Below the pieces are notes generated by a model, which did not search any database, had not been told where the DNA came from, and worked only from the letters and a program-made list of their open reading frames with translations. From Chloroflexota bacterium (lineage in GTDB: Bacteria; Chloroflexota; Limnocylindria; P2-11E): DNA of 50,089 nucleotides. Numbering within the stretch: the first letter of the stretch is position 1; every line of letters starts with the position of its first letter. Below are positions 25,056-32,580 of this stretch, piece after piece. Location: contig VBFY01000008.1 of NCBI GenBank assembly GCA_005889405.1, forward strand, positions 1-50,089, given 5' to 3'. A program made the translations under genes and the position numbers.

Positions 25056-25533
25056 TGCCGCACTCGCGCTCGTTCTGCTCGCGGCGTGCGGCGGCACGGC
25101 GGGCAGCGGCGGTGCCGTGAGTCCGTCGCCGTCGTCACGTTCGGTCGCGTTCACCGAAGTGGCGACGACCGCGCAGGCGCGGAACGACTCCGGCCCGACG
25201 CTCATCGTCGGAACGAGCGACGCGTCGCAGGCGACCATCCTCCGCCTCGTTCCGGGCGCGACCGCGTCGGGCGGCCGCGTGATGGTCGCCGTGTTCCAGG
25301 GTCAGAAGCACACCGGAGGCTATTCCGTCCACATCAACGCGATCGAGCGACGCGGCGATCAGCTCGTCGTGCGTGCGACCTTCGCGAGTCCCTCTCCCGG
25401 CGGGATCGTGACGCAAGTGCTCACGGCGCCCGCGCACGTCGTGTCGATCGCCGTTGCCGACGCGGTCGGCATCCGCGAAGCGATCCTGTTCGACGACCGC
25501 GGCTACGAGATCGCGCGCATGACGACCACCTAA
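24973..25533 (+). CDS. Lipoprotein with PrcB-C-like domain
   Basis: The mature part is clear. A lipobox (ALVLLAAC, Cys codon near 25087) is followed by a Ser/Pro linker and a domain of about 110 residues with TGGYSVHINAIERRGDQLVV, ATFASPSPGGIV and a TAPAHVVSI end. That is the pattern of the PrcB C-terminal family, linked to a secreted protease complex in Treponema. The start is unclear. The only canonical start near enough is ATG 24973, which gives an n-region of about 26 residues overlapping the phosphoesterase. ATC 25033 would give a normal signal peptide (AWRSASSAALALVLLAAC). No protease gene is adjacent. Function unknown. Confidence 0.6.
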   Translation: MTWPRCNDVSTRADFRRCSPIAWRSASSAALALVLLAACGGTAGSGGAVSPSPSSRSVAFTEVATTAQARNDSGPTLIVGTSDASQATILRLVPGATASGGRVMVAVFQGQKHTGGYSVHINAIERRGDQLVVRATFASPSPGGIVTQVLTAPAHVVSIAVADAVGIREAILFDDRGYEIARMTTT

Positions 25534-25559
25534 ACAACTTCTCAAAATGCTCGCGTCCC

Positions 25560-25565
25560 TAGACT
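25560..25565 (+). promoter_or_regulatory. -10-like TAGACT before first permease gene
   Basis: TAGACT lies 19 bases before GTG 25585, with a GAGGGG ribosome-binding site between them, so this message would have a short leader. The -35 is not convincing. An identical hexamer at 29720-29725 precedes the universal-stress gene. Confidence 0.4.
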
Positions 25566-25584
25566 CGGCGAGGTTGAGGGGCCC

Positions 25585-27660
25585 GTGAGCGACGAGCGCG
25601 ATCCGACATCCGCGGCAGACTCCGGACGGACGAGCCTCGAGCGTCGGGAAGAGCGGCGAGGACAGCGGCCCGGGGATCGCGTCGTGCGGATCGTGCGCCC
25701 GCCGGAGTTCAAGCGCACCACCGGTGGGTTCGTCGCCACCGACGCCGCGCTCGAGTCCGAGACCGGCGTCGGCCGCGCGTGGACGAACATCCGCCGCGCG
25801 TTGATCGGCCGGCGATTGGCCACGGCCGAGGAGCACAGCGAGCGCGTCTCGAAGAAGATCGGTCTCGCGATCTTCGCGTCGGACAACATCTCGTCCTCGG
25901 CCTACGCGACCGAGGAGGCGATGCGGATCCTCGCGCTCGCCGGTGTCGGCGCTGTCGCCGCCCTCACGCTGCCTCTGACGGTCGCGATCGTCGTCGTCCT
26001 GGCCATCGTGGTCGTGTCGTACGTGCAGGTCATCAAGGCCTATCCGAGTGGCGGTGGCAGCTATGTCGTCGCGAAGGAGAACCTCGGCGTGGTACCCGGC
26101 CTTGTCGCGGGGAGCGCGTTGCTCGTCGACTACTTCCTCACCGTCTCCGTGTCCGTCGCCGCGGGTGTGGCCGCGATCACGAGCGCCTTCCCCGATCTCC
26201 ATCCGGGGCGTGTCGGCATCGCGGTCGGCCTCGTCGTGCTCCTGACGATCGGAAATCTGCGCGGCATCCGCGAGGCCGGGAACATCTTCGCCGCGCCCAC
26301 GTACCTCTACGTCCTTGCGATCTTCGGACTCATCGCGATGGGTTTGTGGCGAGCCGTTTCCGGCGACCTCCCCAGCGCACCTGTGCCCATCCAGTCTTTC
26401 CTGCCGGCAGGCACGCAGCCGCTCACGTTGTTGCTGCTGTTGCGGGCATTCGCCTCTGGCTCGGTCGCGCTGACGGGCACCGAGGCCGTCGCCAACGGCG
26501 TACAGGCGTTCAAGAAGCCCGAGGCTCGCAATGCTCAGATCGTCCTCGTTGTGATGGGCTCGCTCTTCGGCACGATCTTTCTTTCGATCAGCTTCCTTGC
26601 AACATCGATCGGTATTCAGCCGGATCTGAGCGAGACCGAAACCGTCCTCAGTCTCCTGGCGCGCTCGCTCGTCGGCACGAGCTGGTATTTCTACCTCGTC
26701 CAGTTCTCGACGGCTCTGCTGCTGATCCTCGCCGCGAACACCGCGTTCAATGGGTTCCCACGCCTCGCCTCGATCATGGCGGTCGACCGCTTCATGCCCA
26801 GGCAGTTCGCGCAGCGCGGCGATCGGCTCGCGTTCAGCACGGGCATCGTGGCGCTCGCGCTCGTGTCTTCGTTCCTCATCGTCGCGTACGACGCGAGCGT
26901 CACCGGCCTCATTCCGCTCTACACCGTGGGCGTCTTCATCGCGTTCACGTTGTCCCAGGGGGGCATGGTCCGGAAGTGGCTGCGCGACCGAAGCCGCGGC
27001 TGGCAGCTCGGCACGGTGATCAATGGCGCCGGCGCGATCGCGACCGGTGTCGTCGCGATCGTCGTTGGGATCAGCAAGTTCCAAGTGGGCGCCTGGATGG
27101 TCATCGCGATCCTGCCGGTGCTCGTCGCCATGCTGTATGGGATCAACCGCCACTACCGTTCGATCGAGGACATCCTGCTCATCGCCACGACCGTCCCGGT
27201 GCGCGTGCGACCGACCGTGCCCAGGATCGTCGTACCCATCAGCCGAATCGACCGTGCTTCGCTGCGAGCGCTGAGCATCGCAGGCGGCCTCGGCGGTGAG
27301 GTCCACGCCGTGCACATCTCGTACGACGCCGATGGCGCGAAGGCGTTCAAGCGGCGGTGGCAAAGCGTCGTGGGCGAGACGATCGCGCTCGATACCATAA
27401 TCTCGCCATATCGTGCGCTCATGCCACCGCTGCTCAAGTATCTCGACGCGATCGACCGGGATGGCCCCGGACGGCCCGTCATCGTCGTCCTCGCGGAGTT
27501 CGTGCCGCGGCACTGGTGGGAAGCCCTGCTCCACAACCAGACCGCGCTGCTGTTGAAGCTACGGCTATTCGTACGGCGCAACACGGCCGTGCTCGACGTC
27601 CCGTATCACCTCGACGACCCCGAGCCGCTGGACGCGGAGGGTGAGCGACCGGGGCGATAA
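25585..27660 (+). CDS. KimA/YdaO-like APC-superfamily permease (probable K+ importer) 1
   Basis: A 691-residue protein. It has a charged cytosolic N-terminus (1-85) and about twelve membrane helices (about 90-520). The conserved APC/KUP-like motifs are IFASDNISSSAYATEEAMRI in helix 1, AYPSGGGSYVVAKENLG in helix 3, and TIGNLRGIREAGNIFAAPTY. A cytosolic C-terminal alpha/beta domain (about 545-680, from RIVVPISRIDRASLRALS) resembles a universal-stress fold. This is the architecture of KimA, a proton-coupled K+ importer controlled by c-di-AMP through its C-terminus. The trkA-type genes downstream support potassium transport, as with the permease beside ceoBC in mycobacteria. GTG 25585 follows GAGGGG. 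It overlaps the second copy by 20 bases. Confidence 0.85.
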   Translation: MSDERDPTSAADSGRTSLERREERRGQRPGDRVVRIVRPPEFKRTTGGFVATDAALESETGVGRAWTNIRRALIGRRLATAEEHSERVSKKIGLAIFASDNISSSAYATEEAMRILALAGVGAVAALTLPLTVAIVVVLAIVVVSYVQVIKAYPSGGGSYVVAKENLGVVPGLVAGSALLVDYFLTVSVSVAAGVAAITSAFPDLHPGRVGIAVGLVVLLTIGNLRGIREAGNIFAAPTYLYVLAIFGLIAMGLWRAVSGDLPSAPVPIQSFLPAGTQPLTLLLLLRAFASGSVALTGTEAVANGVQAFKKPEARNAQIVLVVMGSLFGTIFLSISFLATSIGIQPDLSETETVLSLLARSLVGTSWYFYLVQFSTALLLILAANTAFNGFPRLASIMAVDRFMPRQFAQRGDRLAFSTGIVALALVSSFLIVAYDASVTGLIPLYTVGVFIAFTLSQGGMVRKWLRDRSRGWQLGTVINGAGAIATGVVAIVVGISKFQVGAWMVIAILPVLVAMLYGINRHYRSIEDILLIATTVPVRVRPTVPRIVVPISRIDRASLRALSIAGGLGGEVHAVHISYDADGAKAFKRRWQSVVGETIALDTIISPYRALMPPLLKYLDAIDRDGPGRPVIVVLAEFVPRHWWEALLHNQTALLLKLRLFVRRNTAVLDVPYHLDDPEPLDAEGERPGR

Positions 27661-29722
27661 GGGGCCCAAGGAAGGCGCCGACGCGCCTTCACTCGAGGAG
27701 CGCGCCACCCACTCCGGATCGAAGATCGGCGACCGCCGCGTCCGGATCATCCGCCCCGCGGCCAGCGAGTTCCGTCGACGCGGCGGCCACTACGTCGCGA
27801 CGCCGCGCGTCGACGCGGCGCAGGGCCGGCTCGGACGTGTCTACGCGCGGGCGCGCCACATCCTGTTCGGCGCTCGTCTCACCTCCGAGGAGGAGGCCGG
27901 CGAGCGGCTCTCGAAGAAGACCGGTCTCGCGATCATGGCCTCGGACAACATCTCGTCCTCCGCCTACGCGACCGAGGAGGCGATGCGCGTCCTCGCGTTC
28001 GCCGGCGGGGCGGCGCTCGCGCTCACCATGCCGATCGCGATCGCGGTGTGCGTGGTGCTCGCCGTGGTCGTCCTCTCCGAGTCGCGCGTCATACGCGCCT
28101 ATCCGAACGGGGGCGGCAGTTACATCGTCGCCAAGGACAACCACGGCGTGCTCCCGGGGCTCGTCGCCGCGTCGGCCCTTCTCATCGACTACGTCCTGAC
28201 GGTCGCGGTGTCGTCGGCCGCGGGCGTGGCCGCGATCTCGAGCTTCGTTCCGGCGGTGCACGACCACCGCGTGCTGTGGTCGCTCGGCCTCATCGCGCTG
28301 CTCACGGTCGGCAACCTGCGCGGCATCCGCGAGGCCGGCGTGATCTTCGCCGCGCCGACCTACGTCTACGTCCTCTCGCTCCTGGGGCTCATCGGCTACG
28401 GTCTGTTCCGCGTCGCGTCCGGCGACATGCCCGTCGCCGTCTTACCGCGCGACGCCTTCGAGCCTGAGGGCATCGAGCCGCTGACGGCGCTCCTCGTCCT
28501 GCGCGCGTTCGCGTCCGGCTCCGTCGGTCTTACCGGAAGCGAGGCGATCGCCAACGGCGTTCCCAACTTCAAGCCACCAGAGTCGCGCAACGCCGTCATC
28601 ACGCTCGTCTGGATGGGGACTATTTTCGCCACGCTTTTCCTTGGGCTCACGTATCTCGCGACGCGTATCGGCATCGCGCCCGATCAATTCGAGTTCGAAA
28701 CGGTCAACAGCATGCTCACGCGATCGCTCGTGGGCGACGGCACGTTCTTCTATTACCTGGTGCAGATATCGACGGCGATCATCCTGCTGCTCGCCGCGAA
28801 CACCGGCTTCAGCGGCTTCCCGCGACTGGCGTCGGTGCTCGCCGACGACCGATTCATGCCGCGACAGTTCGCCTTCCGTGGCGAGCGCCTCGCCTTCTCG
28901 TTCGGGATCATCGCGCTGGCGCTCATGTCCGCGGCTGTCCTCGCCGCCTTCCACGGGAGCGTCACGGAGCTCGTTCCCCTGTACACGATCGGCGTTTTCG
29001 TGGCATTCACGTTGTCGCAGAGCGGCCTGGTGCGGCGCTGGTGGCGTCTCCGCAATCCCGGGTGGCGTCTGAGCATGGCCATCAACACCTTCGGCGCCAT
29101 CGTCACCGGCACCGTGCTCGTCGTCGTCGCTTTCACGAAATTCCTGTACGGCGCCTGGATGGTGCTGCTCGTGATGCCGATCCTCGTCGGACTGCTCTTT
29201 GCGATCAATCGTCATTACCGGACCGTGCACGACGCGCTTCTCTTGGACCGGCCGGACGAGCCCATTCCGGTGCTGAAGCCACCGGTCGTCCTGATCCCCG
29301 TCGCGCGGCTCGACCGCGCGACGTTGCAGGCGGTCGCTTTCGCGCGCTCGATCTCACCCAGCGTGCGCGCCGTGCACATCGCCAGCACGGCCGAGAGCGC
29401 CGAGGAGTTCGCGCGCCGCTGGCGGCGGTGGACGTCGGAGGTGCCGCTGGATGTCATCGAGTCGCCGTACCGTTCGCTCCTGCAGCCACTTCTGAAATAC
29501 ATCGAGCGCATCGACGAGCGCGACGATCGTCCGATCACCGTCGTGCTCGCGGAATTCGTGCCGCGCAACTGGTGGGAATGGATCCTTCACAGCCAAACGG
29601 CCCTGCGCCTCAAACTGTCGCTGCTCTTCCGTCCGAACACGATCGTGATCGACGTTCCCTATCACACAGAGGACCCGGGTCACGGCGTCACACCGCGCAA
29701 GCCCGAGGATTCATCGCAGTAG
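27641..29722 (+). CDS. KimA/YdaO-like APC-superfamily permease (probable K+ importer) 2
   Basis: A 693-residue tandem paralogue of the preceding permease with the same layout: basic N-terminus (about 1-90), helix 1 motif IMASDNISSSAYATEEAM, helix 3 motif AYPNGGGSYIVAKDNHG, about twelve helices in all, and the C-terminal universal-stress-like domain from about residue 546 (VVLIPVARLDRATLQAVAFA). The copies align along their whole length, so this is a true gene duplication with both retained. GTG 27641 follows GGAGG and lies inside the end of the first gene, giving translational coupling. The pair may form a heterodimer or have different K+ affinities; that is inference. Confidence 0.85.
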   Translation: MSDRGDKGPKEGADAPSLEERATHSGSKIGDRRVRIIRPAASEFRRRGGHYVATPRVDAAQGRLGRVYARARHILFGARLTSEEEAGERLSKKTGLAIMASDNISSSAYATEEAMRVLAFAGGAALALTMPIAIAVCVVLAVVVLSESRVIRAYPNGGGSYIVAKDNHGVLPGLVAASALLIDYVLTVAVSSAAGVAAISSFVPAVHDHRVLWSLGLIALLTVGNLRGIREAGVIFAAPTYVYVLSLLGLIGYGLFRVASGDMPVAVLPRDAFEPEGIEPLTALLVLRAFASGSVGLTGSEAIANGVPNFKPPESRNAVITLVWMGTIFATLFLGLTYLATRIGIAPDQFEFETVNSMLTRSLVGDGTFFYYLVQISTAIILLLAANTGFSGFPRLASVLADDRFMPRQFAFRGERLAFSFGIIALALMSAAVLAAFHGSVTELVPLYTIGVFVAFTLSQSGLVRRWWRLRNPGWRLSMAINTFGAIVTGTVLVVVAFTKFLYGAWMVLLVMPILVGLLFAINRHYRTVHDALLLDRPDEPIPVLKPPVVLIPVARLDRATLQAVAFARSISPSVRAVHIASTAESAEEFARRWRRWTSEVPLDVIESPYRSLLQPLLKYIERIDERDDRPITVVLAEFVPRNWWEWILHSQTALRLKLSLLFRPNTIVIDVPYHTEDPGHGVTPRKPEDSSQ

Positions 29723-29735
29723 ACTCCCGCGAGCC

Positions 29736-30164
29736 ATGCAGTTGAAACGCATTCTCGTGCCGCTCGCGGGCACGAGCGTTGACGTGGAGGTCCTCCGTGT
29801 AGCGATCGCCCTGGGGAAGCCCGCGAAGGCGGAGATCGTGGCCATCCACGTCATCGAGGTCCGGTGGAATCTGCCCCTTGACGCGGTCCTCGAGCCGGAA
29901 AGCGAGCGCGGCGAGGGCGTCCTCGACGACGCGGTGAAGGTCGCGGAGCAAGCGGGAGCACACATCGAGACGGAGCTCGTGCAAGCGCGTGAGGCCGCTG
30001 CCGCGATCATCGACACCGCGCGCGATCGAAAGTCCGACCTCATCGTTCTTGGGATGCCGTTCCGCAAGCGTTTAGGCAGGGTGTACGTTGGCAAGACAGT
30101 CCAGGGCGTCTACGTCGGAGCGCATTGTGCGGTGCTCGCGTATCGTCAGGAAGAGACACGGTGA
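29736..30164 (+). CDS. Universal stress protein (UspA family)
   Basis: A 142-residue single-domain Usp. It opens with KRILVPLAGTSVDVEVLRVA and keeps the nucleotide-binding pattern in part (SDLIVLGMPFRKRLGRVYVGK, then AHCAVLAYR). The usual G-2x-G-9x-G(S/T) ATP motif is altered, so ATP binding is uncertain. Its position between the permeases, whose C-termini have a similar fold, and the TrkA genes suggests that it senses nucleotide or stress for the potassium system. ATG 29736 lies ten bases after a TAGACT -10-like hexamer, giving a leader of only a few bases. Its stop overlaps the next gene in GTGA. Confidence 0.87.
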   Translation: MQLKRILVPLAGTSVDVEVLRVAIALGKPAKAEIVAIHVIEVRWNLPLDAVLEPESERGEGVLDDAVKVAEQAGAHIETELVQAREAAAAIIDTARDRKSDLIVLGMPFRKRLGRVYVGKTVQGVYVGAHCAVLAYRQEETR

Positions 30165-30631
30165 ACATCGTCATAGTCGGATGCGGGCGGGTCGGCGCGT
30201 TCCTCGCGGGCCAGCTCGACAAGGCTGGTCACGCGGTCACGATCGTCGACCTCGACCGCGGTTCGTTCGTCCACCTACCAGCGGATTTCGGCGGCACGAC
30301 GCTGCTCGGCAACGGCACCGACCTCGACGTGCTGCGGACCGCGGGCATCGACAAGGCCGATGCTATCTTCGCGCTCACGCAGGGTGACAACCGGAACCTC
30401 ATGGCCGCGCAGATCGCGCGCCAGATCTTCGGCGTCAAGCGCGTGATCGCGAAGGTCAACGATCCGATCCGCGCGGCGCTCTACCGTGCGCACGAGATCA
30501 GCACGGTCTCGCGGACCACGATCCTCGGCACGCTGCTCGAGGCGATGCTCATGGGCGACGCGGAGGTGGGAAAGGTGCTGATCGAGAAGTCGAAGGCGGC
30601 GGAGGCCGCGATGGCCGGGGAGCTGGGCTAG
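30161..30631 (+). CDS. TrkA/RCK N-domain protein without C-domain
   Basis: A 156-residue potassium-channel regulatory protein with only the Rossmann-fold RCK_N domain. The NAD-binding motif VGCGRVGAFLAGQL is at residues 6-19, the acidic end of strand 2 is in IVDLDRG, and the nucleotide-loop segment is LTQGDNRNLMAAQIA. The second RCK domain (TrkA_C) of about 80 residues is missing; the remaining 30 residues are helical. GTG 30161 overlaps the Usp stop (GTGA) with a purine-rich AGGAAGAGA ahead. It directly precedes a full-length partner, like ceoB-ceoC of mycobacteria, and probably forms mixed octameric rings with it. Confidence 0.88.
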   Translation: MNIVIVGCGRVGAFLAGQLDKAGHAVTIVDLDRGSFVHLPADFGGTTLLGNGTDLDVLRTAGIDKADAIFALTQGDNRNLMAAQIARQIFGVKRVIAKVNDPIRAALYRAHEISTVSRTTILGTLLEAMLMGDAEVGKVLIEKSKAAEAAMAGELG

Positions 30632-31288
30632 GTGTATTTCGTCATCGCCGGCGGCGGCGAGGTCGGCTTCCATCTCGCCAAGGCGCTCCTCGAGTCATCG
30701 CACGAGGTGATGCTCCTCGAGAGCGACCGCCGCCGTGCGCAGGTCATCGAGGAGAAGCTCGGCTCGGTGGTCCTCAACGCACCGGCCGACGAGGGACGCT
30801 ATCAGCTGGAGGCTGGGTGCCAGCGAGCCGATGCGGTCATCGCGGTGACCGGCGAGGATCCCGCGAACCTGATCATCTGTCAGCTCGCGAAGTGGAAATG
30901 CAACGTGCCGCGTGTGATCGCGCGCGTCAACGATCCGAAGAACGAGATCGTGTTCAAGGCGCTGGGCATCGACGAGACGATCTCGTCGACGCGCGTGATC
31001 ATGAACGTGATCGAGCAGGAGCTGCCGTCAGGGGGATTCCTTCCGCTCATGCCGCTGACCGGCTCCCACCTCGAGCTCATCGAGGCGGAGATCGCAGCGG
31101 GAACGCCCTCGGCGGGCAAATCGATCGGCTCACTGGGTTTGCCGGACGGCGCGGCGATCGGCGGCATCGTGCGCAAAGGCGCCGTCGTGCACGCCGACGA
31201 CACGACGAAGCTGCAAGTCGGCGATCGGATCGTCGTGCTCTCGCCCACGAAGGTCGAGGCCGACGTTCGGAAGGCGCTTTTCGGCTAA
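30632..31288 (+). CDS. TrkA-type potassium uptake regulator (RCK_N + RCK_C)
   Basis: A 218-residue cytosolic regulator. Residues 1-130 are RCK_N with the dinucleotide motif IAGGGEVGFHLAKAL and LLESDRRRAQVI. Residues about 140-218 are the TrkA_C ligand-binding domain (GSHLELIEAEIAAGTPSAG; KGAVVHADDTTKLQVGDRIVVL), the domain that binds c-di-AMP in several KtrA/TrkA proteins. GTG 30632 follows the preceding stop directly, so the two regulators are co-translated. It would gate the KimA-like permeases or a Trk/Ktr channel elsewhere; no TrkH/KtrB gene is in the window. It converges with the minus-strand C-domain gene with a four-base overlap. Confidence 0.92.
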   Translation: MYFVIAGGGEVGFHLAKALLESSHEVMLLESDRRRAQVIEEKLGSVVLNAPADEGRYQLEAGCQRADAVIAVTGEDPANLIICQLAKWKCNVPRVIARVNDPKNEIVFKALGIDETISSTRVIMNVIEQELPSGGFLPLMPLTGSHLELIEAEIAAGTPSAGKSIGSLGLPDGAAIGGIVRKGAVVHADDTTKLQVGDRIVVLSPTKVEADVRKALFG

Positions 31289-31728
31289 GCCCCGGCGCGG
31301 TCGCCCTGGCCGTCGCTGGCCAGGTGGTACGGCACGTCGACGACAACCGTGTTCGGCCTGAAGAACAGGCGGACCTTCAGCCGCAGAGCGGTCTGGTCGT
31401 GGAGCACGTATTCCCAGAAGTGATGCGGGACGAACTCCCCGAGCACGATCGTGATCGGCCGTTCGTCATCCTGGCGCGCTCGTGCATCGAAGTACGCGAG
31501 CAGCCGCGGGATGAGCGCGCGATACGGCGATTCGATCACGACCAGCGCGATGCCATCGTCGCGTGCGCGCCAGCCTGCGCGCATCCGCTCGGCAGCGGCC
31601 ACGCTATCCGCGATATGGACGGCCGTGACGTCCGATGAGATCGCGCGGGCGAACCCCAGCGCGCGCAGCGCCGCTCGATCGAGGCGCGCGACCGGCACGA
31701 TCACCTGCGGCACCGCCATGCGCTGCAC
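31285..31728 (-). CDS. Stand-alone homologue of the permease C-terminal domain
   Basis: A 147-residue soluble protein that matches the cytosolic C-terminal domains of both KimA-like permeases upstream. Matching blocks include VIVPVARLDRAALRALGFAR, TAVHIADS, VVIESPYRALIPRLLAYFDA, ITIVLGEFVPHHFWEYVLH and LFFRPNTVVVDVPYHLA. No membrane helix is present. It could act as a free regulator, competing for ligand or for the transporter interface. GTG 31728 and ATG 31719 are both possible starts; the frame is open to a stop near 31791. It lies 153 bases after kdpE on the same strand; that gap shows no other gene. Confidence 0.75.
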   Translation of the reverse strand: MQRMAVPQVIVPVARLDRAALRALGFARAISSDVTAVHIADSVAAAERMRAGWRARDDGIALVVIESPYRALIPRLLAYFDARARQDDERPITIVLGEFVPHHFWEYVLHDQTALRLKVRLFFRPNTVVVDVPYHLASDGQGDRAGA

Positions 31729-31881
31729 GAGATCGGGCGACGGCAGTACGGCCGAGTCGTCGGCGACCTCTGCATCCTCCTGCGTAGCCAGGTCTCAAGC
31801 GTGCGGCGCGACTGCTCAACGCCGGGTCATCGGAATGGGCCGCGCGCTCAAAGTTCGCTCAACACGGGCGGCCTCGCGGAG

Positions 31882-32580
31882 TCAGGCCTCCTCGGTGAGC
31901 AGGCGGTACCCGATCCCGGGCTCAGTGGCGATGTATCGGGGCTTCTGCGGATCCTGTTCGAGCTTCTTGCGAAGGCGTGCCACGTAGACGTGCAGGTAGT
32001 GGTCTTCGTCACCGTATTCCGGTCCCCAGACCTCCTGGAGCAACATCGCGTCGGTCACGACCCGGTCCGCATGGCGCACCAGCGCCGTAAGGAGCGCGTA
32101 CTCCGTCGGCGTCAGATGCAGCTCTTCGCCATCGACCGTTACGCGCCGGTGTTCGACGTCGACGGTGAGGCCGCGCGAGCGGAACACGGGCTCGTCGGTC
32201 CCCGACCGGAGCGTGTGCCGCAGCGCGACGCGGATCCGCGCCAGGAGCTCCTGGACGCCGAACGGTTTCGTCAGGTAATCGTCGGCGCCGAGGTCGAGCG
32301 CGCGCACCTTGTCGCGTTCCGCGCCGCGCGCCGATAACACGATGATCGGTGCGCGCCCTCGTCCGCGGAGAGCGCGGATGAGATCGAGACCATCCAGGTC
32401 GGGAAGGCCGAGGTCGAGCAGGATGAGGTCCGGATGCGATTCCGCGCGTTCGAGCGCTTCGCTCCCCGAAACCGCGACCTCGACGCGAAAGCCCCGGCTC
32501 CCCAGATTCGCGCGTACGGCACGGACGATCGCGGGCTCGTCATCGACGAGCAGGATGCGCGCGCCGGTGGCCGGACTCAT
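31882..32580 (-). CDS. kdpE: KdpE-type OmpR-family response regulator
   Basis: A 232-residue response regulator. The receiver has the acidic pair in LLVDDEPAIV, phospho-acceptor D56 (DLILLDLGLPDLDG) and the Lys of YLTKPFG. The C-terminal winged helix shows the KdpE-specific end VWGPEYGDEDHYLHVYVARL followed by RKKLEQDP. KdpE activates the KdpFABC potassium pump in known systems, but no kdpFABC is in the window, so its target may be the permease/TrkA genes on the opposite strand or a distant locus. ATG 32580 overlaps the kdpD stop by four bases. Confidence 0.92.
   Translation of the reverse strand: MSPATGARILLVDDEPAIVRAVRANLGSRGFRVEVAVSGSEALERAESHPDLILLDLGLPDLDGLDLIRALRGRGRAPIIVLSARGAERDKVRALDLGADDYLTKPFGVQELLARIRVALRHTLRSGTDEPVFRSRGLTVDVEHRRVTVDGEELHLTPTEYALLTALVRHADRVVTDAMLLQEVWGPEYGDEDHYLHVYVARLRKKLEQDPQKPRYIATEPGIGYRLLTEEA

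Noticed and set aside
25135-27534. Very long minus-strand open frame (799 codons)
   Set aside because: It is antisense to the KimA-like permease and the PrcB-like lipoprotein gene, is dominated by Arg/Asp/His from GC-skewed codon shadow, and has no domain pattern.
25585-29722. Ordinary amino-acid permeases
   Set aside because: The generic APC motifs allow this, but the universal-stress-like C-terminal domain and the adjacent Usp and TrkA genes fit KimA-type potassium transport better; specificity remains untested.
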